Shown: positions 1 to 8,868 of the stretch, one piece after another | How the letters are laid out: each line of letters starts with the position of its first letter | Numbering within the stretch: position 1 is the first letter of the stretch | Source: Afipia sp. 1NLS2 | GTDB taxonomy: Bacteria > Pseudomonadota > Alphaproteobacteria > Rhizobiales > Xanthobacteraceae | DNA: 64,000 nucleotides | Direction of reading: 5' to 3' | Assembly: GCF_000178995.1 (NCBI RefSeq) | Contig: NZ_ADVZ01000001.1 | Span: 1,398,001-1,462,000, forward strand | Notes under the pieces: generated by a model | Told to the model about the DNA's origin: nothing | Databases searched by the model: none | The model's input: only the letters and a program-made list of their open reading frames with translations | Position numbers and translations under genes: made by a program

Positions 1-62
1 TTGCGCGGCCGTAGGTGCTGGCTGCCAGGGACCGCAGTAAGGGTTCGTCGGTCGTGACCCGT

Positions 63-2069
63 TCAATCTATGCCGAGTTTATTGAAAAATATCTTGTTCC
101 GCATTTCCGCGTCACGGAGCAGCTTCGTCCAGCTAACCACTTCCATATAGAGGCTGATGTTGCCGAACCAGTTGAACCATCCCAGGCCATCGGGCATAGG
201 GGTAAAGTTCTTCTCCTTTTGGAGCCAGCCCTTGACCTTCTTGGTCAGATCACAGACGACATAGCCGTAGAAGGGCGTTGTGTCGTTGACCAGGATGTCA
301 CGGCCGGTCGGGGTCTTGAACTTGCCCTCCCTGATTTGATTGACGTAACGGATGATCTGCTGAACCGGATCTTCCTTGGAGGATGGATCGGCAAAATCGT
401 CTCGTTGGGGCTTCTTGAATTCGAAAATCGTAATGGGGTTACTGGACTCATTGTCCCCCCGATACGCCACGCGGCGATTATAGATAGTTAGGTCCGTGCG
501 GTCCCCCTTCGCTGATTTAAGGGGTTTGTCAGACGAAACGTAGGACGTAAAATTCAGTCGCTCATCCAGAATCCAAAGATTGTGCGCATCATAGTTCAGT
601 TCCTCAGAGTCTTTTTTGCGCGGCATGATGACGTCATGCACCTCGCCTTCGGATTTGTGTTTTCCGTCGGCTCCGATTTCTAGTGACTTGGAAAACAGGT
701 CCAGAACGCACTTTCGCATGGAGACGTAGTGAATCAGGTCGTTCTTGCTACTATCGGAAATACTCTCGATCAACTGCGAGATCTTCTCACCAAGCTCATC
801 CGGGTTCTTCGAGTTCAGTAGCGCCGTGACCTGCGTTCGTGTCGCCACCTCCTTCTCATATTTCTTCTTTTGTAGATGAAGCTCGATGTCTTGATTTGAC
901 GGCCTCATGGGTAGGACGCTGAAATCCACCTCTTTTGCAAGGATGCGATGCCAGGGCGCGTCATTGGTTACGTACTCGGAGATGCGCACTTCCTTGCGCC
1001 TCTTCCTTGCGGCGATCTCCGCGCCCACCACCGACTGCACGAGCTCGGCGGCTTTTTGTTCGATGTCATTCTGAGATATGCCGTTCAAAAGGTCGGTGTC
1101 GGTTTGAAAGCGAAACTCGCCCCGTTCGAGGGACACGTTGTCGTTCAGATAGTCGCCGAACACATAGGCTTTGATGACGAAGTTGCGCCCCTTAGCCAAA
1201 TCCTGATCCGGCCCCGGCTCGAAAAACTCTTCCGCGAATTCGGGAATGTATGATTCGAGCGGATTGTCCGTCACTTCTCGCCGGTGCGCGACAAGACTCA
1301 CCTTGCTCTTCGCCGTTCGTGGCGCGAAGAATTTGAACACGCGGACCTGAAAGGACTTTTCATCTTCATTCGCCGATAAAGAAAACGTGCCTTCGCCCAC
1401 CTTCATTTCGACGATTTGGCTGTTTGCCTTGCCCAGATAGTCATTGAGGGAGATAGAATCGGTCGGCTTATTCGCGTCTCGGATCACGACGCGCGGGCAG
1501 ACCCGCTCCTTATCTACGAAATAGGGCAGCAACCGCTCCACGATGACCCGGCTGATCGTTTCCAGTTTCTTGTCGGGAAATCTTACTGACTTGATGCCGG
1601 AAATCTCAACGGTTGCGCCCGTCGCGTGCGCATCGGACGCGCTTTCCTTTTCATCAACGATGATGTCCTTATCCAAACCCATCTTGAAGACGCGATCACG
1701 GAAGGCATCACCTTGGGCGAAGGTGCTGGATACTTTCACCTGGTCGAAGTATTTCAGACAGGTGAAGCGTCCAAATCCTTTGCCGCCGTCCGCAATCTTT
1801 TGTTCGGTGTAGAGGGTGTCGAAGGCGTCACGGTTGCTCTTTGTGAAGCCTATGCCGTTGTCCTTGACAACGAAGCCATCAACGTCATCAAGGCGGTCGA
1901 GTACGTCGGCCTGCCCGTTTCGAAGGACTTCGATTTCTACCAGTCCATTCGGTATGCCCTTCGCGTCGATAGCCTGAATCGCATTTACGACGATTTCGAC
2001 AAGCGGCGTATAGATATTGGTGCCGGAACGGATGTTCTCGACCAACCGCCTGACGTTGACATTGCTCAT
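63..2069 (-). CDS. GHKL (MORC/MutL/Hsp90-like) ATPase with C-terminal PD-(D/E)XK-like nuclease domain
   Basis: 668 residues, last gene of the defence-like operon; its ATG overlaps the stop of the GIY-YIG gene. The N-terminus has a Bergerat ATP-binding fold: N-box with E25 and N29, DNGIGF at 70-75, and a glycine-rich lid GKGFGRF at 96-102. Near the C-terminus, D526, the E550-x-K552 motif and Q571-xxx-Y575 line up as PD-(D/E)XK nuclease core positions followed by a QxxxY motif. Prokaryotic MORC/MutL-type ATPases linked to restriction systems with SF2 helicases and REase-fold nucleases are an established class. Likely role (inference): ATP-gated clamp coupled to DNA cleavage. The ATPase call is strong; the nuclease call rests on motifs found by eye. 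Confidence 0.82.
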   Translation of the reverse strand: MSNVNVRRLVENIRSGTNIYTPLVEIVVNAIQAIDAKGIPNGLVEIEVLRNGQADVLDRLDDVDGFVVKDNGIGFTKSNRDAFDTLYTEQKIADGGKGFGRFTCLKYFDQVKVSSTFAQGDAFRDRVFKMGLDKDIIVDEKESASDAHATGATVEISGIKSVRFPDKKLETISRVIVERLLPYFVDKERVCPRVVIRDANKPTDSISLNDYLGKANSQIVEMKVGEGTFSLSANEDEKSFQVRVFKFFAPRTAKSKVSLVAHRREVTDNPLESYIPEFAEEFFEPGPDQDLAKGRNFVIKAYVFGDYLNDNVSLERGEFRFQTDTDLLNGISQNDIEQKAAELVQSVVGAEIAARKRRKEVRISEYVTNDAPWHRILAKEVDFSVLPMRPSNQDIELHLQKKKYEKEVATRTQVTALLNSKNPDELGEKISQLIESISDSSKNDLIHYVSMRKCVLDLFSKSLEIGADGKHKSEGEVHDVIMPRKKDSEELNYDAHNLWILDERLNFTSYVSSDKPLKSAKGDRTDLTIYNRRVAYRGDNESSNPITIFEFKKPQRDDFADPSSKEDPVQQIIRYVNQIREGKFKTPTGRDILVNDTTPFYGYVVCDLTKKVKGWLQKEKNFTPMPDGLGWFNWFGNISLYMEVVSWTKLLRDAEMRNKIFFNKLGID

Positions 2070-3292
2070 GTCAATTTTCCCAGCGGTGGTTGCGCGCCGT
2101 GTTCTACGAGCCGGGCGGTATTCGGGTTATAGACGTAATCGGTGATCGTGCCGTCCTTGATCCGGTTTACCGCCTCATCGATGGCGAACAAGGGCACTAG
2201 AAACCATTCCTTCGGCACGATCGGTCGACCGAGGCGATCCATGATCTCGACGTCAAGGCGCGCCCCGCCAAAGACCCTGTGAATCAAGAATTCGAGCTTG
2301 GCCCGGTTGATATTGTAGAGTTCGTAAGTCGCAACGATCTCGACATCCGCCATGAGGTAGGTTGGATCGAGCCGAGCGTTAGCGATGCGCCGTTCGACGC
2401 TACCACCCGTCACGCCGATCTTGTGCAGGATTTCGCGGTTCGCTGCGACCAGAGGGTGGTCGGACTTGCTCCGCAACACGTAGATCGTGCCGCTGGCCTG
2501 ATCACCATCGCCAGTCTGCTCGTCGAATAGCGGGCCGGCGCTTGGCTCGGTAATACGTCGACCAGCGTCATCCTTGTAGAGGGCGCGCTGCAGCGATCGC
2601 AGCAGCAGGTCGCTCTCGGTGCTATTGGAATAGATCACCCGGAGCCGCGCGTCGGTTTCGCCATTTGGCGCCTTTATCAGTTCTCCAACCTCCGCCACAT
2701 AAGCGGTCTGGCCGCCAAGGATGAAGAATTGCCCGGCCTGAATGTCGGCTTTCAGGAAACCCGCATCCTTGACGAAGGGTCTTGTGGTCCGGCGCCCGCT
2801 CTCAAGATCGGCCTGCACCTGTAGGAATAGGGGCTTGAATCTCTCGAAATCCGCGCATTTCTCGCGACTCGCGATTTCTTCGGCCTCGCGCTTCTCAGCA
2901 CTGGTGCGCACATGGCGCAGCTTGGTGATGTCGGATGAACCGGCCGCGCCCTTCAGTTCGGCGAGCAGCTCTTCCTCATCCATCGAGTCAGCAGGCGGGC
3001 CAGACGACGCTATGGGCGCACATGTAATCAGTCCCTGGTGATCAAACTGTGTGAGAAGGGACCGGCATTCTTCGAGCGCGCGCAGTCGGTCGAGCCGCAC
3101 AGCATAAAGCCGTTCGAATATATCGCCATCCTCGCCGTGGCGCGGAGCGTGGCCGTTTTTCTCGACAAAGCGCTGAATCTCCTCAAAGCCCGCGATGATG
3201 CGCTCCTCGCGAGGCGAACGACCGCCCTTCTTTTCCGGTTGCGCGAAATCGTCGAGCTCCGAACGCAGCTCATCAAGGTCGAGATCAATCAT
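2066..3292 (-). CDS. GIY-YIG nuclease family protein (T5orf172/Mug113 type)
   Basis: 408 residues. The C-terminal third reads as a T5orf172-type GIY-YIG domain: TIYVLRS (269-275) in the GIY position, KIGVT (291-295) in the YIG position, conserved arginines at 301-302, candidate catalytic E334, and W363 in the trailing KEWF motif. The N-terminal ~260 residues are charged, helical-looking and unrecognised; they may bind DNA or partners. The ATG at 3292 overlaps the helicase stop by 8 nt; another ATG at 3304 would add four residues. In this operon it is a plausible DNA-cleaving effector (inference). Confidence 0.85.
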   Translation of the reverse strand: MIDLDLDELRSELDDFAQPEKKGGRSPREERIIAGFEEIQRFVEKNGHAPRHGEDGDIFERLYAVRLDRLRALEECRSLLTQFDHQGLITCAPIASSGPPADSMDEEELLAELKGAAGSSDITKLRHVRTSAEKREAEEIASREKCADFERFKPLFLQVQADLESGRRTTRPFVKDAGFLKADIQAGQFFILGGQTAYVAEVGELIKAPNGETDARLRVIYSNSTESDLLLRSLQRALYKDDAGRRITEPSAGPLFDEQTGDGDQASGTIYVLRSKSDHPLVAANREILHKIGVTGGSVERRIANARLDPTYLMADVEIVATYELYNINRAKLEFLIHRVFGGARLDVEIMDRLGRPIVPKEWFLVPLFAIDEAVNRIKDGTITDYVYNPNTARLVEHGAQPPLGKLT

Positions 3293-5345
3293 AGCGGCCC
3301 TCATCCTTGAAACGGACAAACGCGGCAGCGCCTTCTGCCAGGTGCTTTTCCCAGGCGTCGGCCGAGCTGATCGACGGCAGACGCCCGCGCTCCCGCTTGA
3401 ACTCAACGGCACGTTTCGCGATCACCTTCGCCTCCTCGGGCGTCAGGCTGGTGCGCTTGGCGGCAATCGCCGCGGCAACCTGTTTCAGGCTTTCCTCGCT
3501 CATCGTCTTGGCGAGGATGGCATAGGCTTCGCCGAATGGATTGACCCGGTCGATCAAGTCGATGTCCAACTCCCGCACGTCCATCGCGAACTTGCGCACG
3601 CCATCGACAAAGGCGGTATTCGCGCTCTCCTCGCCGAGCGAGCTGCCCGCCGCGACTTCCTTCGCCTTCTGGGTCAGATTCAACGCCGCCACAGCATGCT
3701 GACGCACGGCTTCTTGATCCTCTGCGTCGAGGTGTGGGAACTTGTCCTTGATGATCTTACCCATGCGGACCTGGGTCAGTTCCTCGGGGACGAGTTCCTC
3801 GTCGAAGAGACCACGTTCGATCGCCGTCTTGTCTTGCACGAAGGCCGCGATCACTTCGTTCAGGTCCTCTTGGCAGATTTGCGTCGCCTCCTCGCTCTTT
3901 GGCGTCGCGAGGCCTTTGATCTCGATCTGGAACTTGCCGGATTCCTCGTTGAAGCCGACGTTGCACTTACTCGGATCGTAGCCACCCTGGCCATAGTCAA
4001 AGCCCGGCGTCGGCTCGTTTTGCGGATTCTTCGGCTTGAACTCGAAGCGAGGGGCCAAAACCTGCTCCATCAGCAGACTCGCCGCGATCGCTTTCAGCGT
4101 GTCGTTCACCGCTTCGGTCACGATGTCGTCGGCGGCGGCAGGCTCGGCAATCAGGTTTGAGAAGCGCGCGCGGGTTTTGCCCGGTGCATCACGGGTGGCG
4201 CGACCGATGATCTGCACGATCTCGGTCAGGCTGGAGCGGTAGCCAACCGTCAGCGCATGTTCGCACCAGATCCAGTCGAAGCCCTCCTTCGCCATGCCCA
4301 GCGCGATGATGATGTCGACGTGATCGCGGTTGTTCTTCTGCGTAGGATCTTTCAGCGCGGCGGATACGTGATCCCGCTTGGCTGGATCGTCATCGACCAG
4401 ATCGGCAATACGCAGGATCTGGCCTTCCGGAGTCTTGACAAGTTGGAATCCGGTGGCCGGATCGGTCCCTTGCCAGGCGCCCAGCTCCTCGATGATGTGC
4501 TCCACCTCCTTGATCTTGTCCTTCGTGCTCTCGCGCGAATTGACGTTAGGGATGTGGATGATCGTCTTCTCGGCTGGGTTCAGAACCTTCAGAATGTCGT
4601 CGGCGTAGGAATTCGAATAGAAGAAATAGCCGATGTCGAGCTGCTTCAGATATTGATAGCCATTGAGCTGCTCGTAATATGTGTAGGTGACACTCTCGAA
4701 CTTGCCTTCGTCCTGCGGCGCCAGCACCGCCTCGGCGTCGCCCCGGAAATAGGAGCCGGTCATCGCGACGATATGGACGCGGTCGCGGGTGATGAAATCG
4801 CCCAGATGCAGGCCGAGCTTGTTGTCGGGATTGGCCGAGACGTGGTGGAACTCGTCCACCGCGATCAACCGGTCGTCGAAAGCTTCAACCCCGAATTTGT
4901 CGACGGCGAACCGGAAGGTCGCATGAGTGCAGACCAGCACCTTATCGTCGCTTTCAAAGAACGCGCCGAGCGAATTGACCTTGCCACCATTGTCGTTTCC
5001 GGGCGCGTCACAGAGATTCCACATCGGCTCAACGTGCCAGTCCGCCCAGAAGCCGTGCTTGCTCAGCGGCTCGTCATGAAAGCTAGAGCCGATGGACCTT
5101 TCCGGCACGACGATGATGGCCTGCTTGACGCTCTGATTGGTCAGCTTGTCGAGCGCGATAAACATCAACGCGCGGCTCTTGCCCGAGGCTGGCGGCGACT
5201 TAATTAGCAGATATTGCTCGCCACGCTTCTCGAATGCGCGCTCCTGCATCGGCCGCATGCCGAACTCGTTGGCCTTGGTTGAACTGCCGTTGCTGGCATA
5301 TTTAACCGAAACGGAGGGGACTGACTTTGGCGTGTTGTCGATCAT
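3285..5345 (-). CDS. SF2 DEAD/DEAH-type (ResIII-like) helicase
   Basis: 686 residues from the ATG that overlaps the upstream stop as ATGA. Visible SF2 motifs: Walker A PPASGKS (51-57), motif II DEFH (164-167), motif III TGS (196-198) and motif VI QIIGRATR (378-385). The long C-terminal half has no recognised domain and may contact the methyltransferase or nuclease partners. The fold is that of restriction-system translocases (as in Type III and ISP enzymes); no nuclease motif is visible within it. Sitting between methyltransferase and nuclease genes, it is the likely ATP-driven translocase of the system (inference). Confidence 0.9.
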   Translation of the reverse strand: MIDNTPKSVPSVSVKYASNGSSTKANEFGMRPMQERAFEKRGEQYLLIKSPPASGKSRALMFIALDKLTNQSVKQAIIVVPERSIGSSFHDEPLSKHGFWADWHVEPMWNLCDAPGNDNGGKVNSLGAFFESDDKVLVCTHATFRFAVDKFGVEAFDDRLIAVDEFHHVSANPDNKLGLHLGDFITRDRVHIVAMTGSYFRGDAEAVLAPQDEGKFESVTYTYYEQLNGYQYLKQLDIGYFFYSNSYADDILKVLNPAEKTIIHIPNVNSRESTKDKIKEVEHIIEELGAWQGTDPATGFQLVKTPEGQILRIADLVDDDPAKRDHVSAALKDPTQKNNRDHVDIIIALGMAKEGFDWIWCEHALTVGYRSSLTEIVQIIGRATRDAPGKTRARFSNLIAEPAAADDIVTEAVNDTLKAIAASLLMEQVLAPRFEFKPKNPQNEPTPGFDYGQGGYDPSKCNVGFNEESGKFQIEIKGLATPKSEEATQICQEDLNEVIAAFVQDKTAIERGLFDEELVPEELTQVRMGKIIKDKFPHLDAEDQEAVRQHAVAALNLTQKAKEVAAGSSLGEESANTAFVDGVRKFAMDVRELDIDLIDRVNPFGEAYAILAKTMSEESLKQVAAAIAAKRTSLTPEEAKVIAKRAVEFKRERGRLPSISSADAWEKHLAEGAAAFVRFKDEGRYD

Positions 5346-6118
5346 TGTTTGCTCGCCTGGTTGTGGCCGGTGCGGTCTTTCAGGATGGCCTTGCCAAACC
5401 AATCGGGCACGTCATTGACCTTTGACTCGAATATGTTCTCTGGCACCGCTTGCCAGAACGCGACGATCGCATCTGAAAATGCCTGAAATTGCTCGTCACT
5501 TACCTTTAGATGCGTGTGGTCGCGATGCTCCACGCTTGAGAATGCAGCGCCACGAAACGGGTCATCGAGGTAGTCAGGATACTTTTGCTTGAGATCCTCA
5601 AGTGACTTTCCCTTACCGTGCTTATAGACGTTAACAACGAGACGGGCCGCATCAAGCATTTGGAAGTAGTCCGTGCAACGGATCTCCCAACCAACGCTCG
5701 CCAACAATTCCGCGATCTGCACGAAATCAGCCGACCATACTTTCTGCGCCGCGACGTTCCCTTGGTGCCAATGCTGCACTTCTCGAACTAGCCAATCGCG
5801 CAGTTGCTTGTCCCATTCATGGAACATGCCCGCGACGACGCTCAGGCGGGTCTGGTCACGCATATCACTTAAAAGGGTATAGAACTCGATGCCGGCGTCG
5901 TTGGCAGCTTCGTAGAAGTCTCCGGCGTCATGCCGATCAGGATCAAAACGTCCGCTGCTCCGCTGAAGCCATTCTTCGGCAGCCTTGTCGGCTTCGGCCT
6001 CGATGTCTTCAAACTGCGAAAGTAAGCGCCTTTTCGCCTGTTCGACATAGAAGAGGTGGCTGGCAATCAGAGACTGCCGAAATGGACCCCACATCTGAAA
6101 CAACACATAGTCGTTCAT
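5342..6118 (-). CDS. Unknown helical protein of the defence-like operon
   Basis: 258 residues, not recognised. It looks all-helical and charged. R159 with N163 and K166-H167-G168 gives an R...N..KHG pattern seen in some HEPN-like helical proteins, but the R-to-H spacing (seven residues between) is longer than the usual Rx4-6H, so HEPN membership is only a guess. It is joined by ATGA overlaps to the methyltransferase gene before it and the helicase gene after it, so it is very probably a functional part of the system. Base composition is lower in GC than in the helicase gene. Confidence 0.75.
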   Translation of the reverse strand: MNDYVLFQMWGPFRQSLIASHLFYVEQAKRRLLSQFEDIEAEADKAAEEWLQRSSGRFDPDRHDAGDFYEAANDAGIEFYTLLSDMRDQTRLSVVAGMFHEWDKQLRDWLVREVQHWHQGNVAAQKVWSADFVQIAELLASVGWEIRCTDYFQMLDAARLVVNVYKHGKGKSLEDLKQKYPDYLDDPFRGAAFSSVEHRDHTHLKVSDEQFQAFSDAIVAFWQAVPENIFESKVNDVPDWFGKAILKDRTGHNQASKQ

Positions 6119-8868
6119 GATGTTGCCGCCACAGGGGTTCTGGTTGCCTTGCTCGATCCTGTCGTCATTTTGATGTAAAGGTCGAACAACCTTTCGAGTC
6201 GTTCGGTGTCGTTCTTAAATCGACGACCGATATAGATGCGCTCGAGTACCTCGTCGTTACGGTCGTGAGCTGCACGGAGGTCGTCCGGCATGGTCGCTGG
6301 ATCATAAAGCTCGGCGATCGTCGCTGGGAAATATGCCTCTCGGGCCAAAAGGATATTTTCGGCGCAGCGAGTGAGATCAACTTTGTTCTTATCAGTCAAT
6401 ATCGGTAGCGGAAACGTATTCCAACCCAGATTGCTAGCATAGCGCAGGCGCGTTTCCAGCTTGCCGCATATCGTCGAGACCCACGTCAAATGGAGCTTTG
6501 AACTCAGCACGGACAGATCGACTAGCGTGGGATCGTAAATTGCGTGACCGAGATGTGTTATTATGGCGTCACTGCTCAGATACCCAACTGGCAAGTACTC
6601 CCGGCGCTCCGATGATACCTGTGGTACAAGTATTTGGCAGTGCTTTGCTTCGTGCCGATACCTGAATTGGTGAGGACGAGAAATTAATGTCCTAGCGACA
6701 TCGCCACCAGTCTCGCGATAGGAGCGCACAGATGCAATGCGAGGAGCCACGGCAGGATGCGAGGCCGCGAAGTCGAGTTCGTCGTCGTTAAACCAAAGGC
6801 AAAACCGCAAAATGCCGTCAATGAACTCCGACGTGCCCAAGACAGATCGGATATTACCGCTAATTTCTTGGAAGCTGCCTCGAAGTGCTTGGGCCTCGCG
6901 GCTATCAAGAAAAAGGTGGCCGCCGTCATATGCAGCGTTGCCAGTGATCATCTTGGAGAGACCAGAAATTGGCTTCGTTTCCGACTGCACGATCCGATCC
7001 GGTCCCTCGACGAGATAAGGACTGATATTGGACACTTCGCGCCGGGTATTTCCGTTGTATATGTATTTGGAGCCTGGCTTACGTACTCTCAGACCCAAAA
7101 TTGTGCAGGAAACGCCGGCGTTATTCGCCGCGTTGTTCGCCCATTTGAATGGCGCGTATGCAAACTCCAGCTCGCAATTGGCTCGGAAAACCTCTGGCCA
7201 GAGCACGGGGACATGGGTGCCTTGATTGATCGAATTAGTAGTAACTAATGCAGCCTTGTCAAAAGAATCTATGAATCTGCAAGCTTTCACAAAGAACCCG
7301 CATACGTAATCTAAGTTTTTATGCTGCCCTCCGGAAAAAATGGCCGCGAGGTCGCTTTTCTGTTCAGCACTTTGTTTCTTTCCGCCGATGTACGGCGGAT
7401 TTCCGCAAATGTAAGTCTCGCCGCCCTCATTCTCGAAATCGATCTGCGCCTGATTGAGCGGCGTGTGAAACAAATCGTCGGCGTGGTGCCTCACGCCCGT
7501 TCCTGTCGGCGGGCAGATGCTCAGCCAATCGAGCCGCAGGGCGTTGCCGCAGGTGATCCAGTTCTGCGCATCAAGCGGCAGGAAATCTCGCAAGGCCTCT
7601 TTCTGGCCGCGATAGAGCACATCGCACTGGTATTCGGCGATAATGAGCGCCAAGCGCGCGATCTCGGCCGGAAAATCGCGCAGTTCGATCCCGCGAAAGT
7701 TGGTCAGCGGAATTTCTGTGCGCCGATCGGCCTCATCGCGGCGGCGACTAATCTCCGCCTCGATAGCCCGCATCTCCTTGTAGGCGATGACAAGGAAATT
7801 GCCCGAACCGCAGGCCGGATCGAACACGCGGATCTTAGACATGCGCTTGCGCAAGTTGAGCAACATGCGCCCATTCTCGCCAGCTTCATCGAGCTTCTCA
7901 CGGAGATCATCCAGAAAGAGCGGATTCAGCACCTTCAAAATGTTCGGAACACTGGTGTAGTGCATGCCGAGCGTGCCGCGCTCGTCATCATCGGCCACCG
8001 CCTGGATCATCGACCCGAAGATGTCCGGGTTGATCTTCTTCCAATCGAGGCTGCCGATGTGCAGCAGGTATGATCGCGCGATGCGGCTGAAGCGCGGCAC
8101 ATCGGTGCTGCCGGAAAACAGTCCGCCGTTCACATAGGGAAAGCCCTCGGCCCAGCGCGGAACGCCGGCGGCGGCGCGCTCCTCCATCTTGGTGTTCATC
8201 GCTCGAAATAGCGTGCTGATCACCTCATGCGTGTTGGCCGAATCCTTCGCGGTCATCGTCTCAACGGCCGACGTGAAGGCGCGAGTGCCGTTGAATATCT
8301 CAGTGTCCTCCGCGAAGAAGCAGAAGATCAACCGCGCCATGAAGTGGTTCATGTCGTGTCGGCGCTGCGCGGTGCCCCACTCGGGATTGTCCTTCAGCAA
8401 CTCGACGTAGAGCCGGTTCAGACGGCTCGTTGCGCGAATGTCAAACGAGCTTTCGCGGACCTGCTTGACCGTGGTGATCCCCGCCAGCGGGAGGAAGAAG
8501 CCGAAGTGGTTCGGGAAATCGGCATAGGTGCAGGAGATCGGCGCGTCGTCGGTGGTGAGGTCTTCCGCCTCGAACAGGTCGCCGTCGGTCGCCAACACGA
8601 AACGCGCCTTCGCCCGCGCCGTGGCTGGGCTCGCTTTCAACGCTTCCAGCGTACGCGTCACGTCACCCGGCTTACAGGTCGCGATATGGATGTTGTTCGT
8701 CTGAAGTACACCGCCCAGATCGGACTTGTTGGACTCGCCCTTGCGCAGGCGCTTGAGCGTGGTCTCCTTATTTCCGAAGGCCTCCAGAAACGCGTAGGGA
8801 AACTCCTCGGCGTCGAAGGGTCGCTCCGCCAGTGCGGAAATGGCTTCTTCAATTTCGACCGCGTTCAT
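6115..8868 (-). CDS. MmeI-like class I SAM-dependent adenine DNA methyltransferase
   Basis: 917 residues from the ATG at 8868, which overlaps the HigA-like stop (ATGA). Motif I FDPACGSGNF lies at 349-358 and the catalytic NPPY at 490-493, followed by a target-recognition region with a WNTFPLP element near 816 and a helical C-terminus; this is MmeI-family architecture. Unlike MmeI, no D...ExK nuclease motif is visible in the first ~110 residues, so it probably only methylates N6-adenine, leaving cleavage to partner proteins. The segment after NPPY is much poorer in GC than the N-terminal half (33% at 7261-7320 against 67% at 7501-7560, counted by hand), suggesting exchange of the specificity module. 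Confidence 0.92.
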   Translation of the reverse strand: MNAVEIEEAISALAERPFDAEEFPYAFLEAFGNKETTLKRLRKGESNKSDLGGVLQTNNIHIATCKPGDVTRTLEALKASPATARAKARFVLATDGDLFEAEDLTTDDAPISCTYADFPNHFGFFLPLAGITTVKQVRESSFDIRATSRLNRLYVELLKDNPEWGTAQRRHDMNHFMARLIFCFFAEDTEIFNGTRAFTSAVETMTAKDSANTHEVISTLFRAMNTKMEERAAAGVPRWAEGFPYVNGGLFSGSTDVPRFSRIARSYLLHIGSLDWKKINPDIFGSMIQAVADDDERGTLGMHYTSVPNILKVLNPLFLDDLREKLDEAGENGRMLLNLRKRMSKIRVFDPACGSGNFLVIAYKEMRAIEAEISRRRDEADRRTEIPLTNFRGIELRDFPAEIARLALIIAEYQCDVLYRGQKEALRDFLPLDAQNWITCGNALRLDWLSICPPTGTGVRHHADDLFHTPLNQAQIDFENEGGETYICGNPPYIGGKKQSAEQKSDLAAIFSGGQHKNLDYVCGFFVKACRFIDSFDKAALVTTNSINQGTHVPVLWPEVFRANCELEFAYAPFKWANNAANNAGVSCTILGLRVRKPGSKYIYNGNTRREVSNISPYLVEGPDRIVQSETKPISGLSKMITGNAAYDGGHLFLDSREAQALRGSFQEISGNIRSVLGTSEFIDGILRFCLWFNDDELDFAASHPAVAPRIASVRSYRETGGDVARTLISRPHQFRYRHEAKHCQILVPQVSSERREYLPVGYLSSDAIITHLGHAIYDPTLVDLSVLSSKLHLTWVSTICGKLETRLRYASNLGWNTFPLPILTDKNKVDLTRCAENILLAREAYFPATIAELYDPATMPDDLRAAHDRNDEVLERIYIGRRFKNDTERLERLFDLYIKMTTGSSKATRTPVAATS

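Noticed and set aside
4257-5207. 316-residue plus-strand frame opposite the helicase
   Set aside because: No recognisable domain; the minus-strand helicase motifs are complete.
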